64,000 nucleotides of DNA from Nocardia alba NBRC 108234 (GTDB lineage Bacteria; Actinomycetota; Actinomycetes; Mycobacteriales; Mycobacteriaceae), in assembly GCF_001612665.1 (NCBI RefSeq), contig NZ_BDAX01000019.1:248001-312000 (forward strand), written 5' to 3'. Both the position numbers and the translations under genes were made by a program. Below are positions 16,766 to 26,068 of this stretch, in pieces (the stretch's first letter is position 1; every line of letters begins with the position of its first letter). The notes under the pieces are model-generated. The model did not search any database, was not told the origin of the DNA, and saw only the letters and a program-made list of their open reading frames with translations.

Positions 16766-17662
16766 CTACACCTCCACCGGAGCTACATCGACCGACACTT
16801 TGATTGTGGACTGTTTGGCATCGGTGTAAATGATGCCACGCAACGGCGGAACGTCCTGGTAGTCGCGGCCCCAGGCTACCGTCACGTACCGCTCGTCGGC
16901 GAATTGATCGTTGGTGGGGTCGAAGGCGATCCAGCGACCGGTGCGATCGGAGTCGTCGGCACCGGGCAGCCATACCGCGGCCCAGGCGTGGGTGGCATCG
17001 ACGCCGACCATCCGTTCCTTGCCCGGCGGCGGGTCGGTGGCGAGATAGCCGGACACGTAACGGGAGGCCAACCCCTGCGCGCGCAGGCAAGCCGCACCGA
17101 TTCGGGCGAAGTCCTGGCAGACGCCTTCGCGGGCGGCGAACACGTCGGCCACGCTGGTACTCACCGTGGTGGAGCCCGAGCGGTACTGGAAGTCGTGGTG
17201 GATGCGGGTGTTCAGCTCGGTCACGGCTTCGAGCAGCGCCCGACCCGGTGGGAAACTCTGCGCGGCGTACGCGATGACGTCGGGGGTGATCTCGGGCGGT
17301 AGCAGATCGAGGGTGAACTCGACGGCCAGTGGACCGGTGGCGGCGGTGGGACGCGCCGACTCCCATGCCATCTCGGCGCCCGGTATCGCCGCCGGGTCTT
17401 CGCTGTCGACCTCGACGAGGGACTCGCCGGTCACCTCGAGATTGCGATGCTCGGAGGTCACGTGGAAATACGTCGTGGTGTTGCCGTAGACGTCGGTGCC
17501 CACCGAGCGGTCCGACGGTACCGGGTCGATGTAGATCTCGTGCTCGAGCAGGCGCTGGCCCGGATATTCGCGCGGGGTGAGGTACGCGCGACCGTAGGAG
17601 CTGGTCACCTCGTCGGAGTAGCTGTAGGTGGTGCGGTGCACCACCATGTATCGCCGGGTCAT
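16766..17662 (-). CDS. Transglutaminase-like cysteine hydrolase (Rv2569c-like)
   Basis: The 298-residue protein has the bacterial transglutaminase N-terminal domain (YMVVHRTTYSYSDEVTSSYG) followed by a transglutaminase/papain-like core. The triad is visible: Cys in AREGVCQDFARI, His in DATHAWAAVWLPG and Asp in AFDPTND. No signal peptide is seen, so a cytoplasmic peptidase, amidase or acyl-transfer role is likely. The ATG at 17662 overlaps the stop of the ATP-grasp/alpha-E gene (ATGA), so these products are coupled; a longer upstream start would run further into that gene. This small-type protein is distinct from the transglutaminase domain in the large first gene of the operon. Confidence 0.88.
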   Translation of the reverse strand: MTRRYMVVHRTTYSYSDEVTSSYGRAYLTPREYPGQRLLEHEIYIDPVPSDRSVGTDVYGNTTTYFHVTSEHRNLEVTGESLVEVDSEDPAAIPGAEMAWESARPTAATGPLAVEFTLDLLPPEITPDVIAYAAQSFPPGRALLEAVTELNTRIHHDFQYRSGSTTVSTSVADVFAAREGVCQDFARIGAACLRAQGLASRYVSGYLATDPPPGKERMVGVDATHAWAAVWLPGADDSDRTGRWIAFDPTNDQFADERYVTVAWGRDYQDVPPLRGIIYTDAKQSTIKVSVDVAPVEV

Positions 17663-20600
17663 CCGACCATCCTGGTGTTGCCCCACAGCGGTTGAATACC
17701 CAGCGGGACAGCGAGTTTGGTGGTCTCGAACGATTCGGCCAGCTTGCGCAGTCGCAAGTGCACCCCCTCCATCAGTTCCACCAGTTCGGTGCGTATGCCC
17801 TCGTCGTCGGTCTCTTCGAGGTCGGCCGGGTCCACGCGGCGCAGCATGCGCTGGGCATCGGCGAGCAGGCGCTGCGAACGCGAGGCGCCGGAACCGCCGG
17901 GCAGCGCCTGGAAGTCGGCCTCGAGCCGGTCGAGCTGATAGATCAGCGAACGCGGGTTGCCCGGATCGAACAGCAGCAGTCCCGCCAGCGCGGCGACGTG
18001 CGCCGAACCACGATGGCGGCGACGGTAACTCACCGCCGACTCGGTGGCGGTGAGCACGGCCTCCGCGATCACGCCCTGCGCCTGGGCCGACGTCTTGCGC
18101 GCCAGGGCGGCATTGATCAGCGAGGTCACCGCCAGCCCGCGCTCGATCCGTTTGCCGATATCCATGACGTACCAGCCGGTGTCGCGCACCAGCGACTCCG
18201 CGCCGATCCCCGACAGTGACAGCAACGCCGCCAGCGCCGACGAATGCACCGACGACAGCGCCGTCTCCTGTTCGGTAGCGGCACTGCGGAATTCGGCCAG
18301 CGCGCGATCGACGGCGCCGACGATCATCCAGGTATCACTGGACAGCTGATCGCGCACCGCACGCGCGGCGGACCCGTAGTGATCCACCGCGTACGCCAGC
18401 GACCCGGCCAGCTCGCGATCACCGGTCAACGAGGCGAGGTACTGGAACCCCTCGGCGGAAGCACCGGCCACCGCTCGCCGCGCGCCCACGCCGTCGCCAC
18501 CGGAATCCATCGCGCGATGGGTGAACTGCCCCTGCGACTGCCGCGACCGCGCGAGAACCGGCTCGGGCTCCGGCTCGGGTATCGGCTCCGCACCCCGCTC
18601 GGGCGTGACACCGGTGGTGCGCAACGCACGAGCCAACGCGCTGGTCCCCGCCCGCTCCCACGGCGCCTCCGCCTCACCGTCCCCGGAATCGAGTTCCGCC
18701 TCCTCCACGGGTGACTGATCAAACCCAGCGGACCGGCTCTGATCGACAGCCTGATCCCGCCCCGCGACCTCGTCCTGCCTAGCCGACTGACTCTGTCCGG
18801 CAGATTGAGTTTGCCCGGCTGACTGACTCTGCCCAGCAAACTGGCTCTGCCCAGCAGACTGGTCCTGCCCAGCGGGCTGGTCCTGCTCGGCAGCCTGCGA
18901 TGCCGGCAGATCTGCTATCGAGTCGTCATCTATCGCATCCGTTGATATTTCGTCGCTCGACGGAGAGTACGGCGGCGGCACGTCGGACGCGCGGGTGCGA
19001 TCTTCGATGCCGACAGGCGAATCACCCTGCTCGACATCCGCATTCGAACCCTCCGTCGTGGCGGCGTCCGACCGCACGGCCACCAACTGACCGATCCCGT
19101 CGGGCAGCACCGACTGTGGAGCGAGAGTTCCCGTGGTGATCGACAGCGCGCGCATGAGGATCGGCAACGCCTCGCCGCCGTCGAGCCAGGGGCGGTAGCG
19201 ATAGTCCTGATAGACGTCATGGGTGGCGGCGAGCAGTCGCACCACCGACTCGGCGCGTTCGCTGTAGCGACCCATCCAGAACAGATCGTTGAGCACGCGC
19301 GGCGAACTGATCGCCTCGACAACAGGCACCGCCCTGCGCAACCGTTCCTCGTGCGGGGCTTCCGAACCCACCGCGGGCACGGTGGCCGGGGCCGCGCGGA
19401 CCCACACGTCCTTGGCGGCCACCTTGATCACACTGCGGGTCGGTTCGAGCCGCATGCGCTGCTGCCCGAGCCCACCCGTCATCGCCGTGTAGCCGCCACG
19501 TCGGGCCAGCGAGAACAACCGCATGCCCACCGGGGCCGCCGCCAATCCCGCCGGACCGTCGACGGCGGGCGCCACCGAGAACTCGGCGGGTTCCTGCCCG
19601 ACCCATTTCCACCGCTCGACCTCGATCCGAGCGGCGAGGTCGGTGCGTTCGGCCGCCGACAGACTCGGGCCGAAGATCGTCGCGCCATCGACAGCGGAAC
19701 GGATCACCAGGTCGCCGACGTGCGATACCAGGTGCGCACGCTCGGTGTCGTCGCCGCCCCAGTAGGTGGGGGTGGCGCCGAGCAGCAGGTCCTCCCCCAA
19801 GACCGAGCGGGCGATGCGGGGCAGGAACGGACTCAACGCGGGCGATTCCAGCAGCCCGCTCCCGAGGGTGTTCACCACCGTCACCGCACCGCGGCGCAGC
19901 ACCTCGACCAGCCCCACCACGCCGAGGCGCGAATCGGGGCGCAGATCCAGCGGGTCGGAGAACTCGGCGTCGACACGCCGCAACACCACATCGACCCGTT
20001 CCAAACTGCCCAGCGAGCGCATCCACAGCGCACCGTCGCGCACCACCAGATCCGAGCTCTCCACCAGCGGGAAACCGAGCATCTGCGCGAGATAAGCCTG
20101 GTCGAAAGCGGTTTCGGAATGCGAACCCGGACTCAGGACGACAACAACCGGCTCTTCCTCGTCGGCCAGCTCGGGCGCCGCCTCCTCCAGCATCAACCGC
20201 ATGGCCCGCGCGAACGGGCTCAGCGGTCGGGGTCCCGCGTGCTCGAACGCCTCGGGAATGGCCGAGGCCACCACCCGACGGTCGGCCAGCGCGTACCCGG
20301 CGCCCGAGGGCGCCTGCGCCCAATCGGCGAGCACCCGGAACTGTCCGTCGCTCCACCGGCTGATGTCACACGCGTGCAGGAAAAGCTGATGGGTGCCGGG
20401 GATGGTGATGCCGTGCGCGGCCCGCACATACCCGGTATTGCCGAACACCACCTCCGGCGGCAACAGGCCCGAGCTCAACAACCTGCGAGGGCCGTAGACA
20501 TCGGTGAGCACTTCGTCGAGCACCAGCGAGCGCTGCACCAGGCCGGTTTCCAGGCGGGTCCAGTCCTCGGCGGACACCAGCAACGGAATCGGATCCAGGC

Positions 20601-20943
20601 GCCACGGCTGCGGTATCGCGGTGTCGTCCTCGCCGCCGAGACCCACCTCGGTGTAGGTGACACCGTCGTCCTCGATCTGCCTGCGCACCCGGCGATCGAT
20701 CCGATCGATCCCGCCGATCCCCTGGTCGATGAAATCGGCCGACAGCTCCGACCACATCGATCGCACTCGCCCACGGCCGTCGACCAATTCGTCGTAATAG
20801 CCCCTGGTGGGCCGACCGCACTCGTCGAAGCGGGCACCCGCCGAACTGTCAGCCCGATACCGCGCGAACTGCTCGGCGACCTGAGCGCGAACACCCGATC
20901 CCGGCCGATTCCCGCCCCGTTGCGCTTCATCGCGCTGAGCCAC
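17659..20943 (-). CDS. Circularly permuted ATP-grasp plus alpha-E domain protein (Rv2567-like)
   Basis: The 1094-residue fusion has a circularly permuted ATP-grasp ligase over roughly residues 30-530 (QRSLVLDEVLTDVYGPR, FGNTGYVRAAHGI and VVLSPGSHSETAFDQAYLAQ are family blocks) and a helical alpha-E domain to the C-terminus. ATP-grasp enzymes join a carboxylate to an amine through an acylphosphate; family and neighbourhood predict formation of an unusual peptide or isopeptide. The alpha-E domain begins near LNDLFWMGRYSERAESVVRL and is interrupted by about 240 residues of low-complexity insert (residues 590-830) with hexapeptides like SAGQSQ. The M. tuberculosis homologue is about 880 residues. 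The GTG at 20943 follows AGGAGG; a longer frame to 21093 would only translate a palindromic repeat. Confidence 0.87.
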   Translation of the reverse strand: MAQRDEAQRGGNRPGSGVRAQVAEQFARYRADSSAGARFDECGRPTRGYYDELVDGRGRVRSMWSELSADFIDQGIGGIDRIDRRVRRQIEDDGVTYTEVGLGGEDDTAIPQPWRLDPIPLLVSAEDWTRLETGLVQRSLVLDEVLTDVYGPRRLLSSGLLPPEVVFGNTGYVRAAHGITIPGTHQLFLHACDISRWSDGQFRVLADWAQAPSGAGYALADRRVVASAIPEAFEHAGPRPLSPFARAMRLMLEEAAPELADEEEPVVVVLSPGSHSETAFDQAYLAQMLGFPLVESSDLVVRDGALWMRSLGSLERVDVVLRRVDAEFSDPLDLRPDSRLGVVGLVEVLRRGAVTVVNTLGSGLLESPALSPFLPRIARSVLGEDLLLGATPTYWGGDDTERAHLVSHVGDLVIRSAVDGATIFGPSLSAAERTDLAARIEVERWKWVGQEPAEFSVAPAVDGPAGLAAAPVGMRLFSLARRGGYTAMTGGLGQQRMRLEPTRSVIKVAAKDVWVRAAPATVPAVGSEAPHEERLRRAVPVVEAISSPRVLNDLFWMGRYSERAESVVRLLAATHDVYQDYRYRPWLDGGEALPILMRALSITTGTLAPQSVLPDGIGQLVAVRSDAATTEGSNADVEQGDSPVGIEDRTRASDVPPPYSPSSDEISTDAIDDDSIADLPASQAAEQDQPAGQDQSAGQSQFAGQSQSAGQTQSAGQSQSARQDEVAGRDQAVDQSRSAGFDQSPVEEAELDSGDGEAEAPWERAGTSALARALRTTGVTPERGAEPIPEPEPEPVLARSRQSQGQFTHRAMDSGGDGVGARRAVAGASAEGFQYLASLTGDRELAGSLAYAVDHYGSAARAVRDQLSSDTWMIVGAVDRALAEFRSAATEQETALSSVHSSALAALLSLSGIGAESLVRDTGWYVMDIGKRIERGLAVTSLINAALARKTSAQAQGVIAEAVLTATESAVSYRRRHRGSAHVAALAGLLLFDPGNPRSLIYQLDRLEADFQALPGGSGASRSQRLLADAQRMLRRVDPADLEETDDEGIRTELVELMEGVHLRLRKLAESFETTKLAVPLGIQPLWGNTRMVG
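18715..18895 (-). repeat. Hexapeptide-coding tandem repeat inside the alpha-E gene
   Basis: About ten degenerate 18-bp units encode (P/S/F)AG(Q/R)(D/S/T)Q-type hexapeptides. They lie in the insert that splits the alpha-E domain. Some units carry variants such as SARQDE and VAGRDQ, which suggests slippage expansion followed by drift. Confidence 0.7.
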
Positions 20944-20962
20944 CGAGCCTCCTGTATTTTTT

Positions 20963-21075
20963 GCGGCTGGCGCCGCGGGGTTTTGCGGCCCCTGCTGTCC
21001 CGATTCTTCCCTCCTCCGGTCAGTCGCTGCGCTCCCTCCCTCCGTCAGTCCAGAATCGGGACGGCCGCAAAACCC
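20963..21075. repeat. Palindromic intergenic element, copy A
   Basis: GGGTTTTGCGGCC (20978-20990) pairs with GGCCGCAAAACCC (21063-21075), and GTCCCGATTCT (20997-21007) with AGAATCGGGAC (21052-21062). The 44-base loop contains two near-identical blocks ending in CAGTC. A small hairpin GCGGC-TGGC-GCCGC (20963-20976) abuts it. On the minus strand the element ends only about 20 bases before the start codon of the ATP-grasp gene, next to its AGGAGG. It shares layout and sequence blocks with elements near 27.1, 32.6 and 51.5 kb. Confidence 0.8.
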
Positions 21076-21214
21076 AGGGCCACTGACTTCCATTGCCTAC
21101 CTGGTCGAGTCGGTAACACCGATCGGACACCGCACGCATCGCGTCGATCCGGCAACCGCGAGCCGACCGGCTGTTCGCGCGGCGCTGGTGCCGCGATTTT
21201 TCGAAACCTCCCGA

Positions 21215-24200
21215 TCACTGGCCCCACACTGTTCGCGCGCGGCGTAGGTCAAGGATGCCTGGTGCGCCGACATCGGTCGACTGTGCCGCGATTTTCGCGC
21301 GGAGTTCGGCCGGATCGATGGGGTTCACCGTGTGGCCGGCTGCCTCGAAACGGCGGTTGCGGCGCGATTGGGCGGCGACGGCGTTCACAGGTGCGTCGTC
21401 GTAGGCGCGGCCGCCGGGGTGCACGACGTGATAGGTGCAGCCACCGCGGGAGATGCCCGTGGCGACGTCTACCAGGTCGAACACCAGGGGTGCGTCGACG
21501 GTGATCGAGGGGTGCAGGGAGTTCGGCGGCTGCCAGGCGCGGTAGCGCACGCCTGCCACCTGCACGTCGGATTTGTCGGTGGCCAGCAGGGGAACCGGCA
21601 TGCCGTTGCAGGTCAGGGCGTAGCGGCCACGGTCGGCGCCGACCAAGCGCACCTGCAAGCGTTCCACCGAGGAGTCGACGTAGCGGGCGGTGCCCTGGCC
21701 GGTGGTCTGCTCGCCGAGGGTGAGCCACGGTTCGATCGCCCCGCGCAGTTCCAGTTCCGCCTCACCGATCATCGCGGTGCCGATGCGGGGGAAACGGAAT
21801 TCGGTGAAGGGGTCGAGCCAGGCGGTGTCGAAGTCGACGCCCGCCGCGCGCAGGTCGGCGGCGACTTCGGCGATGTCGTTCATCAGGAAGTGCGGCAGCA
21901 GGTATCGGCCGTGCAGGTTGGCCCCGTGCCGGATCAGCGGCGCGCGCAGCGGCTTGTCCCAGAACATCGCGACCAGGCCGCGCACCAGCAGCGACTGCAC
22001 CATCGCCATCTGGAAGTGCGGCGGCATCTCGAATCCGCGCAGCTCGAGCAGCCCGAGCCGACCACGCGCGGAGTCGGGGCTGTACAGCTTGTCGATGCAG
22101 AATTCGGCACGGTGGGTGTTGCCGGTGAGATCGGTGAGCAGATGGCGCAGTGCGCGGTCGATATGCCATGGGGCCGACTGGATCTCGTACGGCGTCGGCC
22201 CGGGGGCCTGCTCGGCGGTGAGTCTGGCGACCTCGGCGAAGGCGATCTCGAGTTCGTAGAGCGCTCCTTCGCGGCCCTCGTCCGCGCGCGGCGCCTGCGA
22301 GGTCGGGCCGACGAAACGACCCGCGAACAGGTATGACAGCGCGGGATGACGCTGCCAGTAGGTGAGCATGGAGACCAGCAGGTCAGGGCGGCGCAGCATC
22401 GGCGAACGCGCCGGGGTAACCCCACCGAGGGTGATGTGGTTGCCGCCGCCGGTGCCGCCGTGGGTGCCGTCCACGTCGAAGGACTCGGTGCTCAGCCGGG
22501 CGAACCTGGCCTGCTCGTAGAGGGTGTCGAGCACCTCGGCCTGCTCGGCGAACGAGCTGGTCGGCATGATGTTCACCTCGATCACTCCGGGGTCGGGCGT
22601 CACCGAGAACGTCTGCAGCCGTGCGTCACTCGGCGGTGCGTAGCCCTCGAGCACCACCGGCTGCCCGATCGCCACCGCCGCCGCCTCGACCTTGGCGATC
22701 AGATCGAGGAAGTCGTCGAGTTCGGTGACCGGCGGCAGGAACACGTGCAGTCGCCCCTGCCGCACCTCGGCGACCAGCGCGGTCGTCGGCGTGAAATCGG
22801 CGGATTCCACCGCGGCGGGCGGTTCGACCCGCTCCGTGCGCAGCGGTTGCTGGTAGAGCGGGTCGCTGTCGGGCAGGACCGGCGGCGCGTGCCAGGACAC
22901 CGACCCGATCGGAAGGCGAAGTCCGGCAGGCGAATCGCCGTCGGCCAGCACGATCCGGCCGCGCCCACCCTCGGCCCGCCCGCGCCGCAGTTGCCAGTCG
23001 GCACTGGCCCAGCCGACGCCGTCGGCCCGCCGGTGAATCGGCAGCACATACGCCGAAGGCTGATCGACCGACTCCTCCAGGCTCTCGAGCAGTACGCGCC
23101 GCACCTCGGGCGAGTCCTCGGCCGGATCGATATCGGCGGGCGGCGGATCACCGTACGGCGCGTTCACGGTCGCCGCCAACCGCGCCAACGGATCCTCGAA
23201 CGCGGGGCGCACCTGGCGATCGGGCAACCCGAGGGTGCCCGCGATCTCGGCGACCAACGCCTTGGCCGCGCCGATATCGGCAGCGGGCGCCCGGACGGGG
23301 ATCACCCCGGCGGCGGAGTTGAGCGGCTGCGAGCGGGCGAGCTGGATGGGCGGGTACGCCGACGGCGGCGGCGCACTGCCTCTGTCCTTGTTTCCGCGAA
23401 ATCTGCTCTTGCGCATTGCCTTTCGCAGTTCGGCCTCAGCCTTCGCGGCCGCTTCGACCGACTGCTCGGCTTCCTTCTTCGACACCTCGGCCGGTTTCGC
23501 GGGGACCGCGGGGACACCGGCTTCGGCGCAGGCCTGCTGAATCTCGGCGGCGCGCCGATGTTCGGCGACGATCAGTTCGACAGGCTCGTCGATCAGCGCC
23601 GATCCGTCCTGGAACTCGACCTCCACCCGATCTCGCACATCGGCATCGGTACCGCCCGGCTCACCGTCGCGCCGGACATCGTCGTCGTCGGCCAGGCCCA
23701 GCGCGACAACAGCGGCAGCGATGTCGTCGCCGCCGACCCGGCGACGTGCTTCGAAGACCGCGACCATGTCGTCCGAGGGCGGCGGCGCGTCGAGAACCGA
23801 CCTCGCGTCGTCCGAGCGGGGCACAGTGTCGGCCGCGTCCCCGTCGGACTCGTCCGCCAGACCCAACGCGACAACAGCGCTCGCCACCTCGGCGCCGGCC
23901 GGTGCGTAGCCGTTCGAGTGCCCTGTGCTCTCATCAGCGCCCGGCCGCTCCGGCGTGTGCTGCGCCACCGGCGTCCACGGGTCGGTGAGCAGATCCTGAC
24001 GCTGCCAGATCGGCTCGCCATCGGCCCGCCACGCGATCGCGATCTCCCAGCGGGGCAACGGTTCTCCGGGATACCACTTGCCCTGGCGGTACTGCACGAT
24101 GCCGGTCGGCGCGTAGATCGAGCGGAGCCGGTCGGCGAGGTCGACGGCGCGCTCACGTTTGTGCCTACCGTCGGCGGCGGTGGTCCACTGGGCGCTCATC

Positions 24201-25246
24201 TGGTCGTCGATGGAGACGAAGGTCGGTTCGCCGCCCATGGTGAGGCCGACATCGGCCGCGGCCATCCGCGCGTCGATCGCGGCGCCGGAGGCGACGATGC
24301 GCTCCCACTGGGACTCGGTATAGGGCAGCGTGACTCGCGGGTCCTCATGGATCCGACGGACCACATTGCTGAAATCGAGGGTGGCCTCGGTGATCCCGGT
24401 CGCTCCGGAGATCGGGGCGGCGGCGCCGGGATGCGGCGTGGCGGCGAGCGGGATGTGGCCCTCGCCCGCGAACAGGCCGGAGGTGGGATCCATCCCGACC
24501 CAACCCGCGCCGGGCAGATACACCTCGGTCCAGGCGTGCAGGTCGGTGAAGTCGGCGGTGGGGCCAGACGGACCGTCCAGCGACGGCACATCCGAAGTGA
24601 GCTGAACCAGGTAGCCGGAGACGAAGCGGGCGGCCAGCCCCAGTTCACGCAGCACGCCGACCAGCAGCCAGGCCGAGTCGCGGCAGGATCCGAGCGCGGT
24701 GCGCAATGTGTGATCGGGTGTCTGCACACCCGCTTCCATACGCACGGTGTAGTCGACGGCGTTGCGCAGCGCGTAGTTGAGTTCCACGAGATAGTCGATG
24801 GCCCGGGTGGGGCCCTGCGGTCGGTGTGCCCGCGCCCACTCCCGCAACAACTCCCCCGGACCGCTGCCAGGCCCCGCCTCGTCGACGCGCCGCAGATAGG
24901 GCGCGAGATCCTCGGCGAGTGCGGTGTCGTACTCGAAGGGGAAGAACTCGGCGTAGTCCTCGATGAAGAAGTCGAACGGGTTGACCACCTCGAGGTCGGC
25001 GATCAACCCGACGGTGATCGACAACTCCCTGGTGGGGTTCGGAAACACCAGGCGCGCAACGAAATTGCCGAACGCGTCCTGCTGCCAGTTGACGAAGTGT
25101 TCAGCCGGCGACACCTCGAGCGAATACGCCTCGATCGGCGTCCGCGAGTGCGGCGCGGGGCGTAACCGCACTTCGTGCGGATGCACCTCGACGAGACGAT
25201 CGAAGGAATATGCCGTGCGGTGCTCGAGTGACACCTTGATGCCCAT
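21215..25246 (-). CDS. Large DUF2126 protein with N-terminal transglutaminase domain (Rv2566-like)
   Basis: The 1343-residue protein heads the operon. Residues 1-85 are the bacterial transglutaminase N-domain (SLEHRTAYSFDRLVEVHPHEV). The transglutaminase core follows near 180-260: Cys in ALGSCRDSAWLLVGVL, His in DLHAWTEVYLPG, Asp in GMDPTSGLF. From about 300 onward is DUF2126 (LTMGGEPTFVSIDD, then DSPAGLRLPIGSVSW, VDGTHGGTGGGNHITLGG, HRAEFCIDKLYSPDS, LLELRGFEMPPH). Comparative work has related DUF2126 to glutamine-synthetase-fold amidoligases. An insert of about 210 residues (420-635), rich in Asp, Ala and Glu and containing a doubled AxxVVALGLAD segment, interrupts it; the M. tuberculosis homologue is about 1140 residues. 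The operon as a whole suggests peptide-bond formation and hydrolysis on an unknown substrate. Confidence 0.87.
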   Translation of the reverse strand: MGIKVSLEHRTAYSFDRLVEVHPHEVRLRPAPHSRTPIEAYSLEVSPAEHFVNWQQDAFGNFVARLVFPNPTRELSITVGLIADLEVVNPFDFFIEDYAEFFPFEYDTALAEDLAPYLRRVDEAGPGSGPGELLREWARAHRPQGPTRAIDYLVELNYALRNAVDYTVRMEAGVQTPDHTLRTALGSCRDSAWLLVGVLRELGLAARFVSGYLVQLTSDVPSLDGPSGPTADFTDLHAWTEVYLPGAGWVGMDPTSGLFAGEGHIPLAATPHPGAAAPISGATGITEATLDFSNVVRRIHEDPRVTLPYTESQWERIVASGAAIDARMAAADVGLTMGGEPTFVSIDDQMSAQWTTAADGRHKRERAVDLADRLRSIYAPTGIVQYRQGKWYPGEPLPRWEIAIAWRADGEPIWQRQDLLTDPWTPVAQHTPERPGADESTGHSNGYAPAGAEVASAVVALGLADESDGDAADTVPRSDDARSVLDAPPPSDDMVAVFEARRRVGGDDIAAAVVALGLADDDDVRRDGEPGGTDADVRDRVEVEFQDGSALIDEPVELIVAEHRRAAEIQQACAEAGVPAVPAKPAEVSKKEAEQSVEAAAKAEAELRKAMRKSRFRGNKDRGSAPPPSAYPPIQLARSQPLNSAAGVIPVRAPAADIGAAKALVAEIAGTLGLPDRQVRPAFEDPLARLAATVNAPYGDPPPADIDPAEDSPEVRRVLLESLEESVDQPSAYVLPIHRRADGVGWASADWQLRRGRAEGGRGRIVLADGDSPAGLRLPIGSVSWHAPPVLPDSDPLYQQPLRTERVEPPAAVESADFTPTTALVAEVRQGRLHVFLPPVTELDDFLDLIAKVEAAAVAIGQPVVLEGYAPPSDARLQTFSVTPDPGVIEVNIMPTSSFAEQAEVLDTLYEQARFARLSTESFDVDGTHGGTGGGNHITLGGVTPARSPMLRRPDLLVSMLTYWQRHPALSYLFAGRFVGPTSQAPRADEGREGALYELEIAFAEVARLTAEQAPGPTPYEIQSAPWHIDRALRHLLTDLTGNTHRAEFCIDKLYSPDSARGRLGLLELRGFEMPPHFQMAMVQSLLVRGLVAMFWDKPLRAPLIRHGANLHGRYLLPHFLMNDIAEVAADLRAAGVDFDTAWLDPFTEFRFPRIGTAMIGEAELELRGAIEPWLTLGEQTTGQGTARYVDSSVERLQVRLVGADRGRYALTCNGMPVPLLATDKSDVQVAGVRYRAWQPPNSLHPSITVDAPLVFDLVDVATGISRGGCTYHVVHPGGRAYDDAPVNAVAAQSRRNRRFEAAGHTVNPIDPAELRAKIAAQSTDVGAPGILDLRRARTVWGQ

Positions 25247-25382
25247 TCACCAAGTTGACCACATATCCCCGACAGCGCGCGGGTCGACGAAACCTGAGTT
25301 TCCCGACCGGCCCCCCTTTCGAAACACGCTGGTAATAGCGCGGGGCGGGGACCACATCGATTACGACCGGTCCCGCGGCCCG

Positions 25383-25388
25383 TAGGCT
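25383..25388 (+). promoter_or_regulatory. -10 box, leaderless start of the 25395 gene
   Basis: TAGGCT is exactly six bases upstream of the GTG, which lacks a Shine-Dalgarno sequence. The interval to the divergent DUF2126 gene is about 150 bp. Confidence 0.6.
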
Positions 25389-25394
25389 GGCCGG

Positions 25395-26036
25395 GTGAGC
25401 TACGACCACATCCTCTTGCCGTCCGGCGTCGCCAGCTCCGTCGACGAGATCGACGCGTACCTGGCCGCTCAGGAAGGCCTCACCGAGTCCGCGCCGATCG
25501 CCGAGATCGCGGCCGAGCTGAACGCGCGCAACGCCGAACTGCCCGCGGACGACTCGTTCCTCAGCGTCGAACCCGTCGGCGGACCCAGCGGCGACACGCT
25601 CTACGTCCCCTCCCCGTACGACGCCATCGGCTTCGTCCGCAATCTGCTCTTCGACCTCGCGACCCCGCGTGGTTACGCCGTCTACGATCCACAGCTGAGC
25701 TGGCTCATCGACCCGGCCGACCACATCCCGATCAATGTCACTCACGGCGGCGCGGGCGAATTCCCCTATCTCACCGAGGAATTGGCGCATCACTGGGTCG
25801 CCGGGCTGGCCGCGCCCAACCCGTACCTCATCGTCGAGCAGGGCGAACAGCGCTACATCCAGACCTACCGTGACGCGGGCGGCCCCTACACCCTCGAATA
25901 TCGCGATGGCGCGCCCGACCGGCATTTCGGCACCACCCTGGACGACCCGGCGCAGGTCGCCCGCATCATCTGGGATTGGGCCAACGGCAAGCCCGCCACC
26001 ACCGACGGCGTCGCCTGGACCCGGGTCGAACTCTGA
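25395..26036 (+). CDS. Conserved hypothetical protein, 213 aa
   Basis: I do not recognise a characterised family. The protein is soluble and acidic, starting SYDHILLPSGVASSVDEIDAYLAAQEG, and has a compact aromatic-rich second half (SPYDAIGFVRNLLFDLATPRG). There is no signal peptide or membrane segment and no obvious catalytic motif. Proteins of this style occur as stand-alone genes in actinobacteria. Its GTG follows a TAGGCT -10 box by six bases, so the mRNA should be leaderless. It is divergent from the ATP-grasp/transglutaminase operon and convergent with recR, so a functional link to either is not indicated. Confidence 0.75.
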   Translation: MSYDHILLPSGVASSVDEIDAYLAAQEGLTESAPIAEIAAELNARNAELPADDSFLSVEPVGGPSGDTLYVPSPYDAIGFVRNLLFDLATPRGYAVYDPQLSWLIDPADHIPINVTHGGAGEFPYLTEELAHHWVAGLAAPNPYLIVEQGEQRYIQTYRDAGGPYTLEYRDGAPDRHFGTTLDDPAQVARIIWDWANGKPATTDGVAWTRVEL

Positions 26037-26068
26037 TCCGAGCACGAACGTGACCGGCGCGGCGCCCG

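Noticed and set aside
22346..25165. A 939-codon plus-strand open frame opposite the DUF2126 gene
   Set aside because: It is His/Arg/Gln-rich antisense of a protein with recognisable domains and has no motif of its own. The same applies to the plus frame 19219-21504.
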